The notes below the pieces were generated by a model that made no database searches, was not told where the DNA came from, and was given only the letters and a program-made list of their open reading frames with translations. From Phycisphaerae bacterium SM23_33 (GTDB lineage Bacteria > Planctomycetota > Phycisphaerae > SM23-33), in contig LJUF01000077.1 of the NCBI GenBank assembly GCA_001303665.1, positions 1-11,082 on the forward strand: a DNA stretch of 11,082 nucleotides. The letters are read 5' to 3'. The position numbers and the translations under genes were made by a program. Within the stretch, counting starts at the first letter, position 1. Each line of letters opens with the position of its first letter. This document shows, piece by piece, positions 1 to 6,340 of this stretch.

Positions 1-936
1 TGGGTGGGCGAGAACGGGGCCGGGCACTTCGTGAAGATGACCCACAACGGCATCGAGTACGGCGACATGCAGCTCATCTGCGAGGCCTACGCGCTGATGG
101 GCGCCATCGGCATGACGCCGGCGGAGATGAGCCGGGCCTTCACCGAATGGAACGCCGGCGAGCTGAACAGCTACCTCATCGAGATCACCGCCGACATCCT
201 CGGGCAGACCGACGAGCAGACGAGCCGGCCGGCGGTGGACGTGGTGCTGGACACGGCCGGGCAGAAGGGCACGGGCAAGTGGACGGTGATCACGGCGTGC
301 GAGCTGGGGATGCCGGTGACGCTGATCGGGGAGGCGGTCTTCGCCCGGTGCCTGTCGGCGATCAAGGAAGAGCGCGTGGCCGCGTCGGAGTCGCTGCGCG
401 GGCCCAGGCGGGCCTTCCGCGGCGACCGGGCGAAGTTCGTCGAGGACGTGCGGCAGGGACTGTACGCCAGCAAGATCTGCTCGTACGCCCAGGGCTTCCA
501 GCTCATGCGGGCGGCGGCGGCCGAGTACGGCTGGAACCTCAACTATGGCGGCGTCGCGGCCATCTGGCGCGGCGGCTGCATCATCCGCAGCCAGTTCCTC
601 TCGCGGATCACCGAGGCCTTCCGCGGCCGGAAGCAGGTGGTCAACCTGCTGCTGGTGCCGTATTTCCGCTCGGCGGTCCGCAAGGCCCAGGGCCCCTGGC
701 GGCGGGTGGTGACGGCGGCCATCAAGCTGGGCGTGCCGGTGCCGGCCTTCAGCACGGCCCTGGCCTACTACGACGGCTACCGCAGCGAGCGGCTGCCGGC
801 CAATTTGCTTCAGGCCCAGCGCGACTACTTCGGCGCCCATACCTTCGAGCGCGTGGACCGCCCGCGCGGCGAGTTCTTCCACAGGAACTGGACAGGCACC
901 GGCGGCGCGACCACGGCGGGGACGTACACGGCGTAG
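1..936 (+). CDS. gnd: 6-phosphogluconate dehydrogenase, decarboxylating (C-terminal part)
   Basis: Cytosolic oxidative decarboxylation of 6-phosphogluconate to ribulose 5-phosphate with NADP+ or NAD+. The window opens inside the gene: 311 residues are visible and the N-terminal Rossmann domain lies upstream. The visible part begins in the family signature GAGHFVKM-HNGIEYGDMQ, with the catalytic Lys at visible residue 12 (equivalent of Lys183 in E. coli Gnd) and the His-Asn pair at 15-16. The all-alpha C-terminal domain follows. The carboxy end has FERVDRPRGEFFH, the tail segment that in this family reaches into the active site of the partner subunit, then NWTGTGG. The reading frame is open to base 1 and ends at TAG 934-936. 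It heads a same-strand run of sugar-acid genes; the next gene starts 94 nt on. The family is certain. Whether this copy serves the pentose phosphate route or a local gluconate/uronate branch cannot be told from the fragment. Confidence 0.95.
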   Translation, partial: WVGENGAGHFVKMTHNGIEYGDMQLICEAYALMGAIGMTPAEMSRAFTEWNAGELNSYLIEITADILGQTDEQTSRPAVDVVLDTAGQKGTGKWTVITACELGMPVTLIGEAVFARCLSAIKEERVAASESLRGPRRAFRGDRAKFVEDVRQGLYASKICSYAQGFQLMRAAAAEYGWNLNYGGVAAIWRGGCIIRSQFLSRITEAFRGRKQVVNLLLVPYFRSAVRKAQGPWRRVVTAAIKLGVPVPAFSTALAYYDGYRSERLPANLLQAQRDYFGAHTFERVDRPRGEFFHRNWTGTGGATTAGTYTA

Positions 937-939
937 GAG

Positions 940-959
940 CCGCCGATCTGCCACGGCGG
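940..959 (+). terminator. Hairpin just after gnd
   Basis: A 6-bp stem, CCGCCG (940-945) with CGGCGG (954-959), and an 8-nt loop, starting 4 nt after the gnd stop codon. No T-run follows, so it is at most a weak or Rho-assisted terminator, or a 3'-end stabilising hairpin. Confidence 0.3.
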
Positions 960-1030
960 ATTGCGGAGCAGCACGCCCATCGGTAGCCAGGCTCGTGCAC
1001 TGCGCCGCATGGGCCCGAAAGGAAGTGACC

Positions 1031-2260
1031 TTGACCTCGCGCGAACGGGTAGCCAAGGCCCTGAGCTTCGAGAGGCCCGACCGGGTGCCGATCGACCTGG
1101 GGGGGATGCGGGCCTCCGGCATCGCGGCCCCCGCCTATGCGGCCCTCCAGAAGCGCCTCGGCATCCGCTCCCCCATCAAGGTGCTGGACGCCATGCAGAT
1201 CCTGGCCGAGGTCGAGCCGGCCATGCAGCAGGCCCTGCACGTGGACGTGGTGCCGCTGGACGTGGACGCCGCCGCCTGGCAACTCGCCCAGGTGGACCAA
1301 GGGGTTCGGAAGCGGCTGTTCCGCGGGACCGAGGTGCACTTCCCGCCGGGCACGAACATCGCCGAGCAGCCCAACGGCGACTGGCTGCTGCGCGACCGCG
1401 CCGGTGAGCCTTACGCCCGCATGCCGAAGGACGGGTTCTATTTCGACTTCATCCGGCCGACCATGGCCGGCAAGATCGACCCGAGCAAGTTCCGCCCGCC
1501 CCAGACCGTGCCCGACGAGCAGCTCGAGGCCGTCGCCAAGCTGGCCAGGCGCCTGCACGAGGACACCGACAAGGCCGTCCTCGGCTGGGGCGCGGCCCTG
1601 TCGGTGGTCGGCCTGAGCGCCCTGCTGGCCGACAACATCACCCAGGGCTCGCTGGACGCCTGGCTGGCCATGCTGATCACGGAAAAGCCCACCGCCCACG
1701 AGATGATGGGCCGCTACGTGGACTCCGTCATCAAGCGGCTGGAGCTGTATCACCAGGCGGTCGGCGGCCGCTGCGTGGCCTGGGGCATGGCCTCCGACGA
1801 CGCCGGCACCCAGCGCAGCGAGCTGCTCAGTCCGGAGCTGTACGCTGAGATGGTCAAGCCGCACTACAAGCGGCTGTGCGGCTGGATCCACGCCCACACG
1901 CCCTGGAAGACGTTCCTGCACTCCTGCGGCTGCGTGCACGGCTACATCGAGCACTGGATCGAGGCCGGCGTGGACATCCTTAACCCGGTGCAGGTCTCGG
2001 CGGCGCGGATGGAGCCGCGGCGGCTGATGCAGGAGTTCGGCGGGCGGATCGTCTTTTGGGGCGGCGGCTGCGACACGCAGCGGGTGCTGCCGCTGGGCAG
2101 GCCCGAGGAGGTCCGCGAGCACGTCCGCCAGAACGTCGGCGCGTTCGCCGCCGGCGACGGCGGATTCGTCTTCACCCAGGTCCATAACATCCAGGCCAAC
2201 GTCCCGGCGGAGAACATCGAAGCCATGCTCGCCGCCGCGCATGAATTCGGACGCTGTTGA
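1031..2260 (+). CDS. URO-D superfamily protein, methyltransferase-like (not heme pathway)
   Basis: About 409 residues. The start TTG at 1031 gives MTSRERV...PDRVPIDLGG, the usual opening of this PF01208 subgroup, with AAAGGAAG 6 nt upstream; the longer ATG start at 995 lacks that support. Members of the subgroup are related to corrinoid-dependent methyltransferases (MtaA/MtbA type) rather than to HemE. The protein shows His297-Ser-Cys299 (FLHSCGC) followed by DILNPVQ and then WGGGCDTQ with Cys347. This H-x-C...C pattern matches in kind the zinc site that activates the thiol acceptor in MtaA/MtbA. The C-terminal end (GGFVFTQVHNIQANVPAENI) is also typical. Only 19 nt separate it from the next gene, so they are likely cotranscribed. 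Paralogues are often found in planctomycete sugar-degradation loci with no known substrate. Removal of a methyl group from O-methylated sugars is a guess: no corrinoid protein or reactivase is visible here. Family is firm; reaction unknown. Confidence 0.85.
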   Translation: MTSRERVAKALSFERPDRVPIDLGGMRASGIAAPAYAALQKRLGIRSPIKVLDAMQILAEVEPAMQQALHVDVVPLDVDAAAWQLAQVDQGVRKRLFRGTEVHFPPGTNIAEQPNGDWLLRDRAGEPYARMPKDGFYFDFIRPTMAGKIDPSKFRPPQTVPDEQLEAVAKLARRLHEDTDKAVLGWGAALSVVGLSALLADNITQGSLDAWLAMLITEKPTAHEMMGRYVDSVIKRLELYHQAVGGRCVAWGMASDDAGTQRSELLSPELYAEMVKPHYKRLCGWIHAHTPWKTFLHSCGCVHGYIEHWIEAGVDILNPVQVSAARMEPRRLMQEFGGRIVFWGGGCDTQRVLPLGRPEEVREHVRQNVGAFAAGDGGFVFTQVHNIQANVPAENIEAMLAAAHEFGRC

Positions 2261-2263
2261 ACG

Positions 2264-2273
2264 GAAAGGAGGT
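2264..2273 (+). promoter_or_regulatory. Strong Shine-Dalgarno that fixes the start at 2280
   Basis: AAAGGAGGTG sits 6 nt before ATG 2280 and matches the anti-SD sequence almost completely. It selects this ATG over the in-frame upstream ATG at 2241, which lies inside the end of the preceding gene and has no comparable site. Confidence 0.8.
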
Positions 2274-2279
2274 GGGGTC

Positions 2280-3182
2280 ATGGCGCCGGCTGTCGCAAAG
2301 CTTTCCGAAGAGGTCGTCATCCTGATCTGCCTGCTGTTTGCACCGGCCGGGGAGAAGCAGGTTCTCCTCGACATGGTGGACGAGAAGGGCGTGCAAGGCC
2401 AGGTGGTGGCCCTGCGGACGGAGACGGGCTTCGCCGTGGCGGAGAAGGACAGGCGCGGGCGGACGAAGCCCATGTTCACGGTCTCGGCCGTCAAGGCTCA
2501 GCCCTGCACCTTCGAGGTGAAGGACCGCCGCGGCAGGCAGAGCCAGGTTGACCTGACCGCCGCGGCCGAGGCCGCCAGCTTGCTGAAGCAGGCTCCCACG
2601 CAGGAGTTCAAGGTTCAGGGCGCGGGGGTCCGCGTCCTCGCCAGCGGGAAGATCGTGTTTTTGAACGCCGAGGGCCTGCGCGCGACCTGCGTCGTCCACG
2701 CCGCCGGCGAGCCGCCCCGGCCGGAGCCCGCGCCCACCACGCAACCGGCCGAGGCGGGCGTCGAGCAGGCCAGGAAGCTCTGGGCCGCGGTGGCCAAGGG
2801 CGACACCCAAGCCATGGAGCCGATGTACGCCGAGAAAGTGCTGATCAAGGCCGGCTCGGAGCTGCTGTGGAAGGAGCACGGCATCAGCGAGAGCGGCGAC
2901 CGCAGCAAGGACGCTGTCGGCGGTCGCGAGAAGGTCGTCCGGGCCCACGAGCACCTCATCCAGGGAGTGGGCAAGGCCAGGTGGGTGCAGATTTTCTCCG
3001 GCCAGGAAGAGCCGATCCGGCTGACGATCACGGTTGCGACCAAGGACGGCGAGACCTTCAAGGAAGTTCGCAAGGGCGACGTGATCCTCAAACCCGCCCC
3101 CGACAGCGACGAGATGATCTGGGTACTGCGGAAGGACCAGCAGGGCCGCTGGCGGGTGGTGATCGAGAAGTTCGACATCTGA
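2280..3182 (+). CDS. Hypothetical protein with NTF2-like C-terminal half
   Basis: 300 residues, with the start chosen by the near-perfect Shine-Dalgarno at 2264-2273. Residues about 12-22 are a short hydrophobic stretch (VVILICLLFAP) preceded by SEE. It is too short and acidic-flanked for a confident signal peptide, though export is possible. Residues about 30-140 form a basic, beta-rich-looking region with two DRRGR motifs. A proline-rich linker follows (PPRPEPAP then TTQPAE at 153-158), a style common in Phycisphaerae. Residues about 160-300 start with an amphipathic helix (EQARKLWAAVAKGDTQAMEP) and end in GRWRVVIEKFDI. Both are typical of NTF2/SnoaL-like alpha+beta barrels, where a catalytic residue need not be present. 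It lies between the URO-D gene (19 nt) and uxaE (33 nt), so it is probably in the same transcript. No function is recognised, and the fold call is by eye only. Confidence 0.7.
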   Translation: MAPAVAKLSEEVVILICLLFAPAGEKQVLLDMVDEKGVQGQVVALRTETGFAVAEKDRRGRTKPMFTVSAVKAQPCTFEVKDRRGRQSQVDLTAAAEAASLLKQAPTQEFKVQGAGVRVLASGKIVFLNAEGLRATCVVHAAGEPPRPEPAPTTQPAEAGVEQARKLWAAVAKGDTQAMEPMYAEKVLIKAGSELLWKEHGISESGDRSKDAVGGREKVVRAHEHLIQGVGKARWVQIFSGQEEPIRLTITVATKDGETFKEVRKGDVILKPAPDSDEMIWVLRKDQQGRWRVVIEKFDI

Positions 3183-3215
3183 GCGGCGCCGCGGAGCGGC
3201 CTCGGAAGGAGCAGC

Positions 3216-4694
3216 ATGATTGAGAAGATCAAACAGGCGGCCCGCCTGGACGTGTACGAGCGGAGCGTTTCGCAGGCCGGCGGCGTGACCTATTTCCTCG
3301 GCCGGCGGGGGCTGGACAAGCTCGTGGGCTGCGTGGGCGAGACCTGCCTGCCGAACGTGGAGAAGGCCGGCGAGGTCGAGGGCAAGTGCCTCTGCCTGGG
3401 CCCCTGCGACCACGCCAACGCCCAGGTGATAAGACAGGCCCTGCCGTGGGCAGGGCCGCGCTGCCTGGGCCTGGCCGCCGGCGTGGGCCTGGGCGACCGG
3501 CTGGGCCTGGCCACGCCCGGCCACATCCGCGCCGTCCGCGGCAGCGGGCTGGCGGCCGTGCTCGCACAGCAGTCCATCCGCGAGATGACCCGCACCGGGC
3601 GCACGCCCGATGAGGTCATGGACTGCGCCACGTGGGGCGTGCTCCAGGAAGGCTTCCGCGACGGCTTCGGCGCCGACGCCGACCACCTTCAGCAGCCGCA
3701 GGACATCGACTCCACCACCGCCGCCGGCTTCACCATGTTCACCATTGATCCCGGCGCCCACGTGGACAACCAGGCCGACGCCGACACCCCGTCCGAGCTG
3801 GCCCACAAGGTCGGCTTGCTGGACTTCGACGCACTCGCAGCCAGGCCCGCCGACCTCACCCACCGCTACGTGGGAAAGGCCTTCGACCTCGGCCGCTCCA
3901 CGGTCCGCTTCGGGGAGCAGACCTTCCTTCGGGCGGCGGCCAAGTATGGCCGGGCCGTCGCCCACACGGTGAAGATGTACCGGCATCTCCAAGAGGCCGC
4001 CACCGGCGAGTTCGAGCTGGAGGTCTCGGTGGACGAGACCGAAAGCCCCACCTCCACGGCCGAGCACTACTTCTTCGCCGCCGAGCTGAAGCGCCTGGGC
4101 GTGAGGTGGGTCTCCATGGCGCCGCGCTTCGTCGGCCGCTTCGAGAAAGGCGTGGATTACATCGGCGACCTGGAGGAGTTCGGCAAATCGTTCGTTGAGC
4201 ACGTGGCCGTCATGCGGGCCCTGGGGCCGTACAAGCTGTCCATCCACTCCGGCAGCGACAAGTTCAGCGTCTACCCGATCGTGGCCGACCTGGCCGGGCC
4301 GTACGTCCACCTGAAGACCGCCGGCACCAGCTACCTGGAGGCGCTCCGGGCCATCGCCCGCATCGACCCCGGCCTGTTCCGCGAGATCCTGGACTTCGCC
4401 CGCGGGCGCTACGGCCAGGACAAGGCCACGTACCACGTCTCGGCCGACGTGGCGAAGGTCCGGCCGGCCGATTCGCTGAAGGACGACGAGCTGCCGGGCG
4501 TGCTGGATGAGTTCGACGCCCGCCAGGCGCTGCACGTGACCTTCGGCTCGGTGCTGACGGCCGAGGGCGGCCGGCGGTTCCGCGACCGCATCCTGGCGGC
4601 GCTAAGACAGGACGAGCAGACGCATTACGCGGCGCTGGAAAAGCACCTGGGCAGGCACCTGAAGCCCTTTAGGGTCAAAGGAGAGACACCATGA
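3216..4694 (+). CDS. uxaE: Tagaturonate/fructuronate epimerase family protein (UxaE)
   Basis: 492 residues, a usual length for the UxaE family (PF16257). The Thermotoga enzyme interconverts D-tagaturonate and D-fructuronate, joining galacturonate breakdown to the mannonate branch without a separate altronate route. ATG 3216 follows AAGGAG (3206-3211). Family-type features include GETCLPNVEKAGEVEGKCLCLGPCDHA in the first 70 residues, a GFGADADHL segment with Asp154, Asp156 and His157, and FTIDPGAHVDN at 175-185 with Asp178, His182 and Asp184. These acidic and His residues are the natural candidates for catalysis or metal binding (inference). SIHSGSDKFSVYPIVADL and HLKTAGTSYLEA near residues 345-375 are also conserved-looking. 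The stop codon overlaps the next start (ATGA at 4691-4694). Product assignment rests on recognising the family; substrate preference between hexuronates and hexuloses is untested. Confidence 0.8.
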   Translation: MIEKIKQAARLDVYERSVSQAGGVTYFLGRRGLDKLVGCVGETCLPNVEKAGEVEGKCLCLGPCDHANAQVIRQALPWAGPRCLGLAAGVGLGDRLGLATPGHIRAVRGSGLAAVLAQQSIREMTRTGRTPDEVMDCATWGVLQEGFRDGFGADADHLQQPQDIDSTTAAGFTMFTIDPGAHVDNQADADTPSELAHKVGLLDFDALAARPADLTHRYVGKAFDLGRSTVRFGEQTFLRAAAKYGRAVAHTVKMYRHLQEAATGEFELEVSVDETESPTSTAEHYFFAAELKRLGVRWVSMAPRFVGRFEKGVDYIGDLEEFGKSFVEHVAVMRALGPYKLSIHSGSDKFSVYPIVADLAGPYVHLKTAGTSYLEALRAIARIDPGLFREILDFARGRYGQDKATYHVSADVAKVRPADSLKDDELPGVLDEFDARQALHVTFGSVLTAEGGRRFRDRILAALRQDEQTHYAALEKHLGRHLKPFRVKGETP

Positions 4695-4942
4695 CGCCGT
4701 CAGGGAACGCCCGGCGCCTCGGAGCCGGCGACAAGGCGGGCAGACTGGGCACGCAGAAAGTATGCCTGTTCGTGATTATCTTGGCGCTCTTGACGCTGTT
4801 GGGGCTCGCCGGCTTTGCTGGGCCCGAAGCAGACTGGTACGCCTGGCTCCGGGTCGTAGGCACGCCGGCGCTAGGGTTCTTTGTTGTGTTGTATTTGGAG
4901 GCGACTAAGAGGGAAGTCATCCGCGCCTGGAAGCAAGGATAG
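4691..4942 (+). CDS. Small two-helix membrane protein, unknown function
   Basis: 83 residues. ATG 4691 overlaps the uxaE stop as ATGA and is preceded by AAAGGAGA (4678-4685), so translational coupling to uxaE is likely and the gene is probably real. The N-terminal 22 residues are basic and polar. Helix 1 spans about 24-43 (VCLFVIILALLTLLGLAGFA), and after a short loop with DWYAWLR helix 2 spans about 55-71 (VVGTPALGFFVVLYLEA). The tail KREVIRAWKQG is basic and should be cytoplasmic. By hand count 19 of 83 codons end in A or T, far more than in uxaE or the following SDR gene, suggesting later acquisition or weak selection. No family recognised. A small transporter subunit or a regulator of a membrane enzyme are both possible. 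Confidence 0.65.
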   Translation: MTPSGNARRLGAGDKAGRLGTQKVCLFVIILALLTLLGLAGFAGPEADWYAWLRVVGTPALGFFVVLYLEATKREVIRAWKQG

Positions 4943-4976
4943 GGGCCTCGCAGTGCCGTCAGCGCAGTCCGGCCCC
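4942..4976 (+). terminator. Stem-loop between the small membrane gene and uxuB
   Basis: GGGGCC (4942-4947) pairs with GGCCCC (4971-4976) across a 23-nt loop, starting at the last base of the stop codon. No T-run follows. It may mark an mRNA processing or attenuation point in the 81-nt gap before uxuB. Confidence 0.25.
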
Positions 4977-5023
4977 ATCTGTCGGGGGCGGTGTGTCCCC
5001 AGAACAATGAGGGAGCAAGAAAC

Positions 5024-5848
5024 ATGGCGAACGACTCGCTCTTTGACGTGACTGACAAGTGCGTGGCGCTGACCGGCGGGGCCGGGGTGCTGTGCGGGGC
5101 CATGGCCAAGGCCCTGGCCGGCCGCGGGGCGAAGGTGGCCGTGCTGGACATCATGGACGACGCGGCCGCGGCCCTGTGCAAACAGATCGCCGCCACCGGC
5201 GGGACGGCCTTTCCCGTCCACTGCAACGTCCTGGAGAAGACCTCGGTCGAAAAGGCCCTGGCCGAGACGGTCAGCAGCCTCGGCCGGGCGGACGTGCTGG
5301 TCAACGGCGCCGGCGGCAACAAGAAACAGGCCACCTGCACCCCGCCCGTGGAGTTCTTCGACCTGCCCGACGACGCCCTGCGCGCCGTCTTCGACCTCAA
5401 CTGCCTGGGCACCATGCTGCCCAGCCAGGTCTTCGGCCGACACTTCGCCCGGCGCGGCGACGGGGTCATTGTGAACATGTCGTCCATGAGCGCGTTCCGC
5501 CCGCTGACGAACGTGGGCGCCTACTCGGCCGCCAAGGCCGCGGTGAGCAATTTCACCCGGTGGCTGGCGGTGTACATGGCCCAGCGGCACTCGCCCAAGA
5601 TCCGCGTCAACGCCATCGCCCCGGGCTTCTTCCTGACCGAGCAGAACCGCTTCCTGCTGACCGACGAAAACACCGGCGAGCTGACCCCCCGCGGCGAGCA
5701 GATCCTCGCCCACACCCCCGCCGCCCGCTTCGGGCAGCCGGAGGAGCTGGTCGGCACCCTCGTCTGGCTCATCAGCGACGCCGCCAATTTCGTGAACGGC
5801 ACCGTCGTGCCCGTGGACGGCGGCTTTGACGCGTACGCGGGCGTTTGA
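5024..5848 (+). CDS. uxuB: SDR-family D-mannonate oxidoreductase
   Basis: 274 residues, classical SDR length. It is expected to reduce D-fructuronate to D-mannonate with NAD(P)H in the cytosol, directly following UxaE in the pathway. ATG 5024 has GGGAG (5011-5015) 8 nt upstream; the in-frame GTG at 4991 would add 11 residues without support. Cofactor motif TGGAGVLC at 17-24 (Cys in place of the last Gly of TGxxxGxG), NGAGG at 94-98, and the catalytic triad Ser154, Tyr167, Lys171 (YSAAK) with the normal 13-residue Ser-Tyr spacing. Subfamily marks are NCLGTMLPSQVFG, SSMSAFRPLTNVGAYSAAKAAV, NFTRWLAVYMAQ, RVNAIAPGFFLTEQNRFLL and VPVDGGFDAYAGV. These match the SDR-type mannonate oxidoreductases of Thermotoga and relatives, not the unrelated long-chain UxuB of E. 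coli. The terminal A of its stop codon is the first base of the AATTGNN array. Confidence 0.85.
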   Translation: MANDSLFDVTDKCVALTGGAGVLCGAMAKALAGRGAKVAVLDIMDDAAAALCKQIAATGGTAFPVHCNVLEKTSVEKALAETVSSLGRADVLVNGAGGNKKQATCTPPVEFFDLPDDALRAVFDLNCLGTMLPSQVFGRHFARRGDGVIVNMSSMSAFRPLTNVGAYSAAKAAVSNFTRWLAVYMAQRHSPKIRVNAIAPGFFLTEQNRFLLTDENTGELTPRGEQILAHTPAARFGQPEELVGTLVWLISDAANFVNGTVVPVDGGFDAYAGV

Positions 5849-5875
5849 ATTGCCAATTGCCAATTGACAATTGGG
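5848..5875 (+). repeat. Left AATTGNN heptamer array (4 units)
   Basis: Four tandem heptamers: AATTGCC (5848-5854), AATTGCC (5855-5861), AATTGAC (5862-5868), AATTGGG (5869-5875). The array begins at the last base of the uxuB stop TGA. Because each junction creates the palindrome CAATTG, the array is also nearly self-complementary and could fold, for example CCAAT (5861-ish) with ATTGG. It is a direct repeat of the 28-bp array at 6299-6326, with 24 of 28 bases identical by hand alignment. Confidence 0.9.
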
Positions 5876-5901
5876 CTCGCCAATCGCACAGGGCATAGAT
5901 C

Positions 5902-6300
5902 GTGACGCCCGAGGAAATGAAGAAGCGATTCAGAGGCTTGGCCCTGCGATGCGTAAGGCTCGCCTCGACCTTTCCCAAAGGACCTATCGGCGAGGTCTTT
6001 ACACGACAGCTCGTTAAGGCGGCGACAGGCGCCGCGGCCAACTGTCGAGCGGCCTGCGTCGCCAGGTCCCGGGCCGACTTCATTTCCAAGATCGGCATCG
6101 TGGAAGAGGAAACGGACGAGTCGGTGTTCTGGATCGACTTGGCAGTGGACGCCGGCCTGGTGAAGGCGCCTCGAGTGCAAGCCCTGGCCCACGAAGGCAG
6201 GGAGATCCTTGCCATGGTCATACAGTCCAGGAAAACCGCCAAGTCGCGCCAGACCGGAGCAAAGAATGCAAGAAAGGCCCGGGGCGCTGGTCGCGCCTAA
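5902..6300 (+). CDS. Four-helix-bundle protein, 23S rRNA intervening-sequence (IVP) family
   Basis: 132 residues. The family (TIGR02436; related to the bAvd accessory protein of diversity-generating retroelements) was first found encoded inside intervening sequences of 23S rRNA genes. Its biochemical role is unclear, with nucleic-acid binding proposed. GTG 5902 gives MTPEEMKKRFRGLALRCVRLASTFP, the usual family opening; ATG 5917 would remove it. Core marks are RQLVKAATGAAANCRAACVARSRADFISKIGIVEEETDESVFWIDL in helices 2-3, read across residues about 36-80. The last about 30 residues are Lys/Arg-rich. By hand count 34 of 132 codons end in A/T, against very few in the genes on either side. The gene lies between two AATTGNN arrays, and its TAA stop supplies the first two A bases of the right array. 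The nearest Shine-Dalgarno is weak. It looks like a passenger in the operon and not a part of uronate breakdown. Confidence 0.88.
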   Translation: MTPEEMKKRFRGLALRCVRLASTFPKGPIGEVFTRQLVKAATGAAANCRAACVARSRADFISKIGIVEEETDESVFWIDLAVDAGLVKAPRVQALAHEGREILAMVIQSRKTAKSRQTGAKNARKARGAGRA

Positions 6301-6326
6301 TTGTCAATTGACAATTGTCAATTGGA
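6299..6326 (+). repeat. Right AATTGNN heptamer array (4 units)
   Basis: AATTGTC (6299-6305), AATTGAC (6306-6312), AATTGTC (6313-6319), AATTGGA (6320-6326). The first two bases are the last two of the TAA stop of the four-helix gene. The array ends 3 nt before the TAGGAG ribosome-binding site (6329-6334) of the HAD gene. TTGTCAATTGACAATTG within it is close to a perfect palindrome, so a cruciform or RNA hairpin is possible. Confidence 0.9.
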
Positions 6327-6340
6327 AATAGGAGCGTGGA

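Larger units (their letters stand above)
5848..6326 (+). mobile_element. Putative IVP-gene cassette bounded by heptamer arrays
   Basis: A unit of about 479 bp consisting of one four-helix-bundle gene between 28-bp direct arrays of AATTGNN. Both arrays finish with an AATTGG unit, so they have the same polarity. No transposase, integrase or reverse transcriptase is visible, so if mobile it would be non-autonomous and move by enzymes supplied elsewhere. Flanking operon genes uxuB and the HAD gene are intact at both ends. Mobility is inferred from the repeats and deviating codon use, and the exact element ends are not proven. Confidence 0.5.

Noticed and set aside
995..1030. Upstream ATG start for the URO-D gene
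   Set aside because: It adds 12 residues not typical of the family. TTG 1031 gives the family opening MTSRERV with a suitable ribosome-binding site.
1031..2260. Classical heme-pathway uroporphyrinogen decarboxylase (hemE)
   Set aside because: The N-terminal signature and the H-x-C...C pattern place it in the methyltransferase-like subgroup, and the neighbours are sugar-acid genes.
749..4535. Long open frames on the minus strand (e.g. 749-2494 and 2172-4535)
   Set aside because: They lie opposite clear plus-strand enzymes. Their translations are rich in His, Gly, Val and Pro without family motifs. High GC3 on the plus strand removes minus-strand stops, which explains them.
5072..5095. Cys24 in place of the last Gly of the SDR cofactor motif as a sign of inactivation
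   Set aside because: The catalytic Ser-Tyr-Lys set is complete, and as I recall Cys at this position is common in the mannonate-oxidoreductase subfamily.
5864..6313. TTGACA boxes in both heptamer arrays as -35 promoter elements
   Set aside because: No TATAAT-like sequence is found 16-18 nt downstream of either; TTGACA is just a by-product of the AATTGAC unit.
5848..6326. CRISPR-like array
   Set aside because: The repeats are 7-bp units in direct tandem with no unique spacers, and the sequence between the arrays is a coding gene.
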